The notes under the pieces are model-generated. The model searched no databases. It saw only the letters and a list, made by a program, of their open reading frames with translations, and was not told the DNA's origin. Position numbers and translations under genes: made by a program. Positions 46,878 to 59,983 of a DNA stretch of 64,000 nt are shown here, one piece after another. The stretch lies in NCBI GenBank assembly GCA_017654735.1, contig JADPYG010000088.1:1674001-1738000 (forward strand), written 5' to 3'. The stretch comes from Vishniacozyma victoriae. Lineage: Eukaryota; Basidiomycota; Tremellomycetes; Tremellales; Bulleribasidiaceae. Numbering within the stretch: position 1 is the stretch's first letter; every line of letters starts with the position of its first letter.

Positions 46878-49087
46878 CTAAATACCCATACCTGACCTAA
46901 GAGCGTCTACCAAGGGCCAATTGGAACCAGTCCAATCGCCATCCATACTGAACATGTTGCATCCTCGCAAGCCTGATTGACGAGCGAATTGGGCTTTCAA
47001 GGATAGCGAGTAGGGGTCATCATACGTGACGACCTGACCAGTGTAGGATGATCGGATCCATGGCTGACAGTCAGAGTCAAGGATGCCTTTATGATGTTGA
47101 AGACTTACGGTACTGGAGCAAGCATCCCATTCTCGATAGAACCCACCAGCTCCGATGAATGCGCCTGACGAGTCTTTGGCCAAAGCACCCTGCTTGACGA
47201 GATCTGCAAACCCAATCTGACCATTGTTGTCTCCACCACCCCCATTCCTAACGGTAACAAGACCGCTTTGTCGCTTATCGAGAGTGGAAGTCAGGTTGGC
47301 GACTTCATCGGCCGAAGGAGGGATATAATCTCGTTGACGAAGTTGAGAGGCCCACGATTTCTGAAGGTAGCCGTAGGCGGGTACACCCAAGGTGATTTGG
47401 CTGGCGGGCATACCTGCCGTAATCCACGAATTGACGGACGCAAAGGCATTGGCGAGAGGTTGTGTCGAGTTCTTGCATTCGTCGGAAAGAGGAGCATTGG
47501 GTCCTGGGTTATCACTCGCTATCATGTTAGCTCTATATCACGCTCGTGTGTGTTCGACTTACATCCCCAGATATCGTAGTTCATGATGATGATCCAGTCA
47601 ATCACAGCGGCAAAGCCACTTACATCACCGAGCGGTTTTCCATTGGCTCCGGCGAATGGCCAGACTTGGGTAGCGAGCGTGATGATGGCTTCACTGGGCA
47701 GAGCGGTTCTGAGTTCCTGTAGATAGAGCAAGAAGTTGGCAGAATCAGCCGAAGAGATGGCATTTCCACCAGCACCTTGGGCATTGGGGTACTCCCAATC
47801 GATATCAATACCGTCTAGTCCATAAGCCCAGTAAGCCTGGACACAATTGTTGATAAAGTTGGTTCGTTTGGCTGGATCAGCGACGAGGGTGGAAAAATAT
47901 TTAGATCCTGTCCAGCCTCCAATTGATAGTTTGACGCGTTTGCCATTCTTGTGAGCGCCTTTCACGAGTCGTCGCAAAAGGTCGGAAGAATCGTCCTGGG
48001 TAAATTCCAGTCGACCATCGGCGGTAGGGAGGGCGAACGCGAAATCGACAACGTCGAATTTAGACCAGTCGACAGACTCGGGAGGAAGAGTCCAAGCCGA
48101 CCAATCGGGGTAGTAGCCGGCCATGATGGTCCTAGGGACATTGGGTAGTCTGGTGCTGGCCGGCGCAGCGGAGGAAGAAGCTGAAGTAGAGGAGGGGAGT
48201 AGTGAAGAAGATGAGACAGCGGAAGAGGAGGCAGAGACGGCAGTCTCGTTCCACATGCTCGAAGACGATGCGGATGGGGATACGCTTGACGTGGCATTGA
48301 CGGAGGTCGACTGAGGAGCACCGGAGGCGCTAGTCCTTGTCCATCGGACGGAGGTCTCTTCGGACGCTGATGTCGATGCGGACGTAGATGCGCTGGGGAT
48401 GCTGGAAGGAGGGGCAGAAGCTTCGATAAGGGATTCGGAGTATGAGGATGAGGAAATAGCATCGGAAGCGGATCCGGACACGGACGCAGAGGCAGAAGCA
48501 GAAGAGTAGCTCGAGTCGGTAATGGATGCGGATTCGGTAGAAGAGGGTTCAGAGCTCGAGACCGAGTCGGAGGAGCTTGGCGAAGCGGTAGCACTGGCGG
48601 ATCCGGACGAGTCCGTTTCGCTAACCCAGGCAGATGTCGAGGAAGCGATACTGCTGGCCCAATCGGAGTTGGAAGCGGATGCCGACATTTCCGGCGATCC
48701 GCTCGAGTAGCTCATGGATTCGGTGGGGGCAGCGGACGATGCTTCCCAGTCGCTGACTGAGGTAGACTCGGAGGGGCTAGCCGATCCAGATTCCCAGACG
48801 GAAGTGACATTTCCACTTTCACTCGCACTCGCACTCTGAGTAGGCTCGAAGGGTACCTGGCCAGTGGGAGTTGGAGGTACCCAAACGGTTTGCGTACTGG
48901 TCATTTCGACAAGAACGACAGTGGTGGCCGTAATAGGCAGACCTCGCTCATCGAGAGCGACGTTCATACGACGAGCATGTTGAACGTGTAGCTGCTGCTG
49001 ATCTTGTCGATGTCGTCTGAGCGGAAGGTGTCGAGCGTCGGCGATGGATGCGAGCAATGGCAGGAGAGCAGTGAGGGTCAACTGCAT
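46878..49087 (-). CDS. secreted GH18 chitinase-like enzyme with N-terminal Ser-rich stalk
   Basis: About 705 residues in three exons. A signal peptide (QLTLTALLPLLASIADA) is followed by some 260 Ser/Thr/Ala-rich residues, a likely O-mannosylated stalk, and then a GH18 barrel. The barrel shows TIMAGYYPDWSAW, FDVVDFAFALP, VKLSIGGWTGSKYF (SxGG motif), GLDGIDIDWEYP (the DxxDxDxE catalytic signature with its proton-donor glutamate), IIIMNYDIWG, and near the end GCNMFSMDGDW. GH18 enzymes hydrolyse chitin or related beta-1,4-GlcNAc polymers. The stalk precedes the catalytic domain instead of following it as in many yeast chitinases. No GPI site is visible. Start is the ATG at 49087 (MQLT); upstream codons have no ATG. 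Confidence 0.9.
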
Positions 49088-50078
49088 GATAAGGGGCGGA
49101 CCGGTAGGTGTCGGTATATATGAGATCGGAGGGCAGATCAACTGCAGAAGGGGTAGAACGATTGGTATTCCCAGCGAGGGTAGTAAGTATCGGCCAGCGA
49201 TAAAGTCGTTCCAGCGACTGATTTGTCCTTGAAGATTGATCCTATTCCAGCTACCCAGTAGCTTTCCTTGAACCTATCCTAGACAATTGATTACACGATG
49301 ATTGAAATCCAACAACAACAGCACAGCGAAAATACAAGGACCGGTATTTCGCATGAAGCCCTTGTCTAGTCCTGCTGGGCGAAGGAGGCTATTGAGGCTA
49401 TTCGGAGGGATGATGATGATAGTGAACGCCAAACTTACCACTAGAGATCCACTAAACGGGGGTCAGAGGAAAGCCATGGGCTGCTGACGCTAGGGTGTGA
49501 GTTCATGGGACGAGAAGAACAAGGCTGTAGATTTCCGGAATGGTTCTTCAGACATGACTGTGAGACCTATGGATGTGTTATCTCATAAATTAAAGACGGA
49601 CTCGGCATTCAGGGAAAAGGTACCCGGTTTGAGATGAAAGAGAAGGATCAGATATGATTACGTGATCTCCTTCACTGCATATCGTATTGTAAGTTAATAA
49701 TAATAATGTCTAGCATTAAACCACGGCGGCACTGGCGATCGATCGATGCTTGTACTATCGGGCTATGAGTCTGGAAATCACTGTGGAAATTCCACATTTC
49801 TTACAATACGACATCCGTCTGCAAAAGAGCCTGCTTTGACGGGGCAGCTATGCCTGGTCGACGACAGAGTGACTTTCGCGTGTACCCGCGCTCGTCGAAT
49901 ACACCCACGGCTATTAAAGGAGGCTCCAATGCATCACAGGTGTACTCCGGTTGCAGCAACAAAGGATGGATGAGCACAAAGGAGACTTCCTTTCATGACA
50001 CTGTCCGGTGCGCGGTCCCAACTCATCCTCCCAGAAGGAACGACGACTTCTCACTCTCACTCACCTCTCACATGTACG
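49088..50078. promoter_or_regulatory. divergent upstream region, chitinase-like and beta-lactamase-like genes
   Basis: 991 bases, the largest gene-free stretch here. CGATCGATCGAT (49737-49748) is a short tandem palindrome. An ATG at 49995 is in frame with the plus-strand gene but lies in weak context. An overlapping ATG at 50072 is out of frame. No other structure seen. Confidence 0.45.
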
Positions 50079-52079
50079 ATGTTAGTTTGGCTTATCACCC
50101 TCACACCCCTTACTTTTCTACTTCATGCCTGGCTTGTGTCGTTGTTGCTGGGCTCCACCAGGTGGAATCCCCTCTATCACTATCCATTTTCGCGCCACGA
50201 CATCATCTCGCCAATAACGATCGATTGGCTGAGGGACATTCAAATGAAATACGACCTGCCAGGGATCTCACTCGGAGCCATCGCCTCTCCCTTGTATACC
50301 GGCTCAGGATGGAAGAATCAGACGTTTCATTTGGGTCATCTCGAAAATGGGGAACTCATCGATGACGAGGTGAGCATATCACACCCGAATAGCCACACAT
50401 GCTAATGTCAGTCCCTGTTCGCTATCGCTTCCAACTCGAAGTTCCTGGTTGCGATCTCTCTTGTACTGCTCATCGACGATGGGACCAAATTGGCGGATGG
50501 TACACCTCTCGACTATGGCATAAAGATCAAGGCGATCCTGCCGGATTGGAAACTCATGGATGATTATGCGTCTTCTCACGTCTCGCTTTTAGACCTTCTA
50601 TGTGAATGACTCTGCTTTGTGCCAGTGGAGTACCGCTTACGTATTAGCTATGCAAAGTGGTTTGCCGAGGCATGACTTCGCATTCTCGTGAGTGCCTTGC
50701 GATCATGGTTTTAAAGCCACTTGACGATAGCAACAACGATGTCAACGAGATCATACACAGCATGAGATATCTCAAACCCATGGCCGAGCTCCGCCAGACC
50801 AATCAGTATTGCAATTTCCACTACACCGTCCTATCTCACATTGTTACCGTCTTGTCGGGAATGCCCCACACCAAATACATTCAGCAACGCATCTTTGATC
50901 CGCTCAACCTTACCGCTACATTCGATCATGTTGCTGCTGGAGAATCCGGCAAGCGAGTGCCGACACACTTTCGACAGGGTGTAAATCCACTCAAATGCCA
51001 GAAAACCTGGAATGAGACAAACACCATGGATGTGAGCTGTATAGGGGAACCGGTCGTAGTCTCGTGGTACATGAAGGGAAGTGACGATTCGATAGCCGGA
51101 GTGACTGGTGGTTTCATGTCCATTAGTGATGGGGTATGTCCTGCTGATCTTACTGCCGCTGACAGGCAGGTAAAGTGGATAAGGGAGCTTCTAGACCCCA
51201 AACACATACCACGACAGATTATCGATGAGTCGCATAAGCCTGTCAAACCCTCCACTATCTCACCGGAACTTGATCTCATGGGATCCAGCTTCTACGGTCA
51301 AGCTCAAATCACTTATCACTATCGCGGATTTGAGGTCATTTTGTGAGTCAATAGATCACAAACATATGCTTACAGCTCAGACACGGTGGAGTCGTCCCAG
51401 GTATTACGACTCAAATCTTACGAGTGCCATCTCTTGATGTAGGGGTCATGCTGGCCATCGAAGATATTGATTTCAGTATAGCCCTGCTGCAAGTCCTCGT
51501 CAATCGAGTACTGGACGATGTCATGCACCTCGAACCGACCGATTGGGAAGAGCTCATGGTCACTAGACTCTTCAAGGAGGACCCCAGAAGGGGCCAGCGG
51601 TATCTTCGCCTCGACCTGGTCCATCAAGCGACATAGTTGTTGGTCGATAAAACAACCCAGCTTATGGCGCAATGGACATCCAACGAGTCCCCGCGATCTC
51701 ACAAAGCCTTGGAGGCTCCCACTCGACCGTTCCCGACGAGCTGGCAGGTGCCATCCACTCTGCGCTGAACTCGTCCCGGTTCGAGCAGATCAATGCCACT
51801 CGAGAGATTTACTATGTACCCATGCCACGATTCTGGACCCAAGGGGTGATCTTCACCCACTTCGACGGCCCCTTGTTCAACGTTTCGGTTACAATGATTC
51901 AGGATAGGGTGGACACTGGGACTCCGATTAGCCGAATCTTGGGGACAGGGACCGCTGTCTTCGTTGAAGGCAAAGGAGTTGGTATGTTTGAAGGATTCTG
52001 GCAAGGCAATGAAGTGATCAGGGCGGTAGAGGAAGATGTCGCTAGTCATGCTGAGGTGTGGTTTAATCGTGTAGATTGA
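50079..52079 (+). CDS. membrane-anchored or secreted serine beta-lactamase-like protein
   Basis: Penicillin-binding/LACTB-type serine hydrolase fold. MLVWLITLTPLTFLLHAWLVSLL at the start is a signal peptide or anchor. Active-site motifs: SNSKFL (SxxK nucleophile), YCNFHY (YxN) and LHGGVVPG (HxG). DHVAAG, GGFMSISDG and GEPVVVSWYMKGSDDS belong to the family middle part. The second domain carries YGAMDIQRVP and ends SHAEVWFNRVD. Most eukaryotic members are peptidases or esterases, not antibiotic-degrading. Seven or more introns; at least one donor is GTGAAT. The segment 51555-51665 is not settled: a model with introns at about 51559-51590 and 51624-51665 restores the frame into YGAMD, but its first intron is only about 32 nt. 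Start ATG 50079 has A at -3; in-frame ATG 49995 would add 28 residues. Confidence 0.72.
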
Positions 52080-52393
52080 TAGCATATGTTCGGACGATGG
52101 GGGTCTCGGACTCCGGAGTTCTTTGTACCTGAATGCGATGATCGATATTTGGTTCCTGCTCGGGCACTCCCTAAAGCCCCTGTATATTCAGGGTAAGACG
52201 CGAGAGGAACGCGCCCTGTGAGGTCACTGTGTGTGTGTGAATTGTGTGCTACTTCTGGCCGAGGAACGAGAAGCCGTCAACGTCGTTCCAAATAATCAGA
52301 ACGAGGCGAAGACGATATCTTCATTTCAATCTTCAACTTGCTTTTTCACTCTTCTGTCCATCTCCATTCATCCACCCATCCTAATCATACAAA
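52080..52393 (+). promoter_or_regulatory. upstream region of the amylase gene
   Basis: 314 bases between the beta-lactamase-like stop and the amylase ATG. C/T-rich leader in the last 70 bases; a TGTGTGTGTG run at about 52230. Nothing else recognised. Confidence 0.4.
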
Positions 52394-54838
<2,445 letters not shown>

Positions 54839-55245
54839 ACCTAGGTGGTAGATGGCGAATTGGACGTATTTCAAAAGGGGTTATAAGGGTTTTCTGGTAT
54901 TCTGTAGATGTTGATAGATTATACATGTCTGATGGATTTCATGGGTTCTTGAAACATGTCTCCTTGAAACGTTTCTGGAAATACCGTTGAAGGACGAACA
55001 CTTTGAGCGAATGCAGAGTATCCAATGAGCCAGACCTAACACTGAGATAGCTGTGATGTCTATCCTCGTCTCTCATGTACTCATCACCTTTAAATTGGAG
55101 CCCAGCCCAGAAAGTAGCCTAAAACCCTCGCGGTCTGATTCCCGAGATCCTTCCGAAAATCCAAGATCTCACTTGGTTTCACCTGTTTACATCAACTTTA
55201 TCTACCTATTCAGTATCTTGTCCGTAGCTGTGTAATTACGATATA
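54839..55245 (+). promoter_or_regulatory. upstream region of the GT61 gene
   Basis: 407 bases between the amylase stop and the GT61 ATG. The run AGATTTC/GAAAC is repeated loosely near 54930-54980. No coding exon, RNA or strong box seen. Confidence 0.4.
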
Positions 55246-57024
55246 ATGGTCGGATGGCCCACTATCCGACCAAGGGGCGGGTATACATATACGGCGCTGC
55301 TCCCTACCAATACATCTAGATTTACAAGTCGGCAGATAACGTTTGGTAGGCCGCTCTTTTTAGACACAACTCATCTTCGATCGACTGATCCATAGGGGTC
55401 GTGACATTTTGCATACTTGCCATCTTCTCTTTATCCTGGCATAGTCATCTCGAAAGTCCGCTTCCGAAGGGTGACCATCCATATGCCAATCCTGCTCCTG
55501 TAGGTCGCCATCGACGACTCGACTGACGGATAGGATGAAACACTCAAGAAATGTCGGAGGATATCTCCCCGCAAAAGCAAGATACTGGGCGGGATCTCTG
55601 GATTCTATACGATCGAGAATATGTGGTTTCATAATGGAAGCTACCGTACGTGCGGCCCAGTGTTCGAGGGTAGAGCTGACAAGGCATAGATATGTATGGA
55701 GATGGCTTTCCAGAAACACAAATGATCATGTCGGGTCCCGGCCTTGAGTATCACGATTCCCTGTCACCCTCTCAGAAACCCGACGTCTGCTTCAGCGGTA
55801 CCACCAGTACGTACTCCATCTTCCTCCTCGGATAAGACTGACAGCAGTCCTAAATAATGAAGGTGCCGGAGGAGGCTGGAATGGATTATGGCATTATTAC
55901 CATTTCACAGCTGAAGATACATTGGGGGGTATTGTAGGCTACGCCTCTGTTGAGCCTCCAATCCCGGAGCCGGAGAGGCTGTTGGTCCCATACGGGATGA
56001 ATTGGAGGGACAGATGGGGATTGAACGAGATGATTGTCGAGGGGATGTTTCCTAAACGTGAGTTCGTGTAGTCGGCAAACCTGATGTGTAGCTATCGTTG
56101 AGCAGGATCAATGGAACAGAGTGACGGGCGACGGTGCTTGGACGTACTTTGAAAGAGGTCAGTAGTAGCCGTGTAGATCTCGGCAGGCGGGCTGATGAGT
56201 AGTGGTGCTGGTCGACAGATGGTGTTCACACAGAAACAACCCAATGACAGACCAGTGGAATAAGATGTCCTTGGCAATATTCGAGACGCCACACCGACCT
56301 GCATTCTTTAAATCATACCGACAACGCTTGATGAAGCATTACGGCCTCCCATCGACCACATTGAAATGTCCAAAGATCGTATACATCGACCGACAAATTT
56401 CAAGTAGAAGGTTTTCGGATGAAACTGAAGCTTCTCTTGTTGGGTTATTTAGTGATATGGAGAAAGAGGGATATGGGCGATTTGAACATGTGGATTTGGA
56501 GAAATTGTCGGTTGTCGACCAGATTGGAGCTATCTCAGATGCTACAGTAAGTCATCGCGCCGGTTAGGGACAAGGGCTGATGGTAGTTGATGATCGGGAT
56601 TCATGGAAATGGATTGACACATGAGATGTGGATGCCTGAAGATGCGACTTTGGTCGAGGTACGCCATGCGCATTTGGATCAGGACCTAGCTGACTTTTCA
56701 GATGTTCCCACCAGAAACGTTCCTGAGGGATTATCAATCAGTCGCGCAAGTCTTGAACCATCAATACTTCGCTGTTGTAAGTGATCGCCATCTCATGCTA
56801 ATCGCGTGTTGATGACAGATTAATGATACTATACTACGGAAAGAGGATTGGGAAGCTGACCCCGGGGAGCGGTCTGCTGGACGTACGCACGATGGAACAG
56901 AAGTAGAGGTGAGTCTGAAACCCGCTTCGAGGTGATCTCTGCTGATTACTAGTTGTCGATCCCACTCATTAGGGAGATATTAGAGGGTGTATTGAAAGAC
57001 AAGTCGGCTGGCTGTCGGAAGTAA
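55246..57024 (+). CDS. GT61-family type II membrane glycosyltransferase
   Basis: Assembled from about ten small exons starting ATG 55246. The first exon gives MVGWPTIRPRGGY, then a signal anchor (ITFGVVTFCILAIFSLSW), so the enzyme is likely a Golgi type II protein. The luminal domain opens LGGISGFYTIENMWFHNGSY, then WNGLWHYYHFTAEDTLGG. The C-terminal part shows KIVYIDRQISSRRF and LMIGIHGNGLTHEMWMPED, the H-G-x-G-L-T pattern of GT61 (DUF563, AER61/xylosyltransferase-like) enzymes, followed by FPPETFLRDYQSVAQVL. Members transfer xylose or GlcNAc in plants, animals and fungi; the donor here is unknown. Stop at 57022-57024. A 119-codon open frame on the opposite strand (55360-55719) is a shadow. 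Confidence 0.87.
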
Positions 57025-57741
57025 TGATGTACACTTGCTTGAAGACCCTCTGATTGATAAAATGATCTGACGATCTGACGATAGACACGAAGCAAAACGC
57101 TCTGGCTACCGATGGTGGTGGCTCATGATCACCTCACGGCAGCCGGCTGCCGACTGTTGACGTGATCAAGATACCGAGGCAGCTTGACCCGTAATTTGAT
57201 CTCGGACTCCCCACAGGGGATTCGGCTATACGGGGATGTCGTCGAGCCGCATTGACCCGCTTAGGGGTACGGCTTTCAACGGAGACTCCGTGTTCGGGCC
57301 CTACTGCCGTAGAAACTGTCATGCTACAGTCCAGACATTTTGCCAAGCTCGATAAAGTAAGTATGAACATATGTCAGCTCCATTTGAAATGCTAAAGAGC
57401 CGAAGTGTAGGTCAGTGGAGGTTGGTGGAGGTCGTGGTGGAGGTCAACGCCACGGACGGTCTATGAAATCTCTTCTGAGGGCTCCACCAGAACACCATAG
57501 GGTGATCCTCAAAAGGATAGCCCGGGCCGTCAATTGCCAAGTGGAAAATGTGTGCGATTTGAGAAGATTCGATGGGAGTCGTTGTCAAACGGGCGTCCCG
57601 GGCCGCCTTTATGCCGGGGGAGCCAAGACTCTTGGACCTCCGCCTGACTTGGCGATTCCCAGAAAGCACGGGCCTCCAAGTGCATTAAAGGAGTCTCCAG
57701 GGCTCTAGACGCCCTTCCTCTCTCCAGAACAGTCCTCAACA
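57025..57741 (+). promoter_or_regulatory. promoter of the sugar transporter with 16-bp palindrome and G-rich tract
   Basis: 717 bases. CGGCAGCCGGCTGCCG at 57137-57152 is a perfect palindrome with CGG at one end and CCG at the other, as in Zn2Cys6 binding sites. The stretch 57416-57442 has repeated GGAGGT/GGTGG runs, able in principle to form a two-layer quadruplex. No exon seen. Confidence 0.5.
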
Positions 57742-59679
57742 ATGAGCGCCAACACTACCCACGAGCTTGAAAGCGCTCCTCCCCAGAACACAGCATTGAC
57801 AATCGACGACAAGGGCGAATTCGATCATGTTGAAGATGATGAGATTGATACCAAGAAGCCAGCCGCATTTGTAGTCGACAACTACGGGGAACTATCGAAA
57901 CAGCACGATCTATCATTCAGGGCTACCCTTGTCCAGTTCAAAAAAGCAATGGCTATTTGCTTTGGAGTTGGTATTTGCGCAATGGGTGATGGGTATCAGT
58001 ACAAAATGCCTGGAAATATCGTTGCTCTGCCCGGATTCATCAGGCAAATGGGATACCAAGATGCCGAGGGGAAGTGGATCCTTGATCCGCAGCATGTTGC
58101 TGCTTGGGGAGGTGAATTGGATATCTTGTGCAGAAGCTTACGTCTAGGTGTATACGCCGCTTCTGTTGTCTGCATCCTTTTGGTCGGGTCTTATCCGATC
58201 GACCGATTTGGCAGGAGACCAATGTTGATCGCCACCCAGGTATTTATGCTCATTGCCTGTTTGATCGAGATGTGGGCGACCAATTGGGCTCATTGGATAG
58301 CAGCCAAAGTTTTGAATGTAAGTCACGCTTATGCCTCAGCTGATGATAGGGTCTTTCTGTGGGATGTAATCAGATGACTGCGACTTCATACATCTCCGAG
58401 ATTGCTCCTACTAGGGCACGAGGGGCAGCTCTAGGTTTCTATCAGCTTTTCGTCAGCACCACATTGATCAACAGTAGAGCAATGCGCTGATAGCACAGTG
58501 GGCCATTGGTTCTTTTGCAGCAGCCATCGCTCTCCAAGTCGTCTCGGAGTTGCCGGTAGGTAAATGGCGAAACGCAATCTACTCCATGTGGGCATTTATC
58601 GGTCTTGCCGCCATCGTTCTCATCTTCATTCCAGAGTCGCCTCGATTCTACTGCGCCAGAGGTAATCACGAGAAAGGAAAGAAGACACTCCAATGGATTA
58701 ATGGAGGTGTCAGTGGTTACGATGCCGATCACGAGTATTTGATCATTCAAAAGGAAATTGAGGATGGCCGGGTCATGGCTGATAGGCAAAAGGAAGTGAC
58801 TTTGCTCGACTGCTTTAGGGGAACAAATTTGGTACGCCTATGACTGCACTCAGGTCTGATGCGATAGCGACGCACTATCGTCTCTCTCCTGCCCTTCAAT
58901 TACCAGCTTTGGATAGGTTCCCCGGTCATGTTCAGCTATACCTCTTACTTCTTCCAACAAGCTGGTCAATCAAAGCCATTCATCGCCACTGTCGCGGTCA
59001 AGTAGGTTCATGGACGTGTTCTGGCTAACTGTAGCGCTGTTCAGACTTCAGCCGTCGCTGTCTCATTCTTTACCACCGAAAAGGTCGGTAGGCGGCCTCT
59101 ACTGGTATGGGGAGGATGTATCATGGTTCCCCTTCTCTTTGTTGTTGGTGGTATCCTAAAGTTGCCCAGGACCACAGCCGCTGGAACCGGGATGATCACC
59201 GTTGCGTAGGGTCATCTTTAGGCATCACGAGAGGAAGTCGCTGATCATCAGGTGTATCTGGGTAGCAGCCTACGCCTCTTCAGCCGGTCCACTGGGGTTC
59301 GTATTTCTGGCTGAATGCTCCACCGTCCTCCTCCGCGCCAAGACGGCAAACATGGGTGCACTGGCAAACGCTCTCTCGGGACTCATTACGACATACTGTA
59401 CACCACTCATGCTATCCAGTCCGAAATTCGGAGTGGCCAACACAATGTTCTTTTTCGGATGTACTGGTTTCTTATGTGTCATTGCCCTCTACTTTATCAT
59501 TCCGTGAGTTGTCTATCTTACCGGGACCTGACAATGCAGTGAGACAAAGAACAGGTCGTTTGTGGAGCTGGACGAGATGTTCGCCTTAGGTGTTCCATCT
59601 AGGCAGTTCAGGACTTTCGAGACTTCGATTGATAGGGCAAAGAAGGCCGGGGCAGGTCGAGCTACTGAGACTGTGTAGG
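57742..59679 (+). CDS. major facilitator sugar porter (alpha-glucoside/hexose type)
   Basis: Twelve-helix proton-sugar symporter at the plasma membrane, by family. After 60 hydrophilic residues comes FKKAMAICFGVGICAMGDGYQYKMPG, then YAASVVCILLVGSYPIDRFGRRPM (the sugar-porter D-R-x-G-R-R loop), TSYISEIAPTRARGAALGFYQLF (ExxPxxxRG-type motif), VLIFIPESPRF (PESPR), YTSYFFQQAG, VGRRPLLVWGG and IPETKNRSFVELDEMFALGVP (PETK). The combination PESPR plus PETK is diagnostic. The C-terminal GVPSRQF is typical of fungal alpha-glucoside porters; substrate is inferred. Eight or so introns; the one at 58112-58147 is 36 nt with no stop, so an unspliced reading would add 12 residues in a helix. Confidence 0.92.
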
Positions 59680-59983
59680 GTCAGGCGGCTCAGTCAGGTC
59701 TTCGTGATCCATTTGGCGGAAGTACTTGGAGGAAATCTCGTTGCAGGCCACAGGTCTCTGGTCGTTTAGGACTTTCACTATTTCGTAGCGGGTCCAGTGG
59801 ATAAGAGAGAGAGAGGCTTGTAACATTCTCGGTCAGCTGGTCCGGATGCAATTTGTGCTATTTCCGCTGTGCCTGGATCTATATTTGATTCTGATGTCAC
59901 ATGTCTTGTTCTGCAACACCACTTCTGGCTTCAGACATACGTCCTCTACTACTCACCAGTACCCGACTACAGCTCCTCCGAGA
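59680..59983 (+). promoter_or_regulatory. upstream region of the malic enzyme gene
   Basis: 304 bases. An in-frame ATG at 59846 ([10 protein letters not shown]) could extend the malic enzyme by 46 residues, possibly a targeting signal; if not used, the interval is leader and promoter. A purine stretch lies at 59800-59815. Confidence 0.4.

Noticed and set aside
48123..48710. Plus-strand Glu-rich open frames
   Set aside because: Complement of the chitinase Ser-rich stalk codons.
55360..55719. 119-codon minus-strand open frame
   Set aside because: No ATG at its start; the plus strand there splices into the GT61 anchor and ENMWFHNGSY region.
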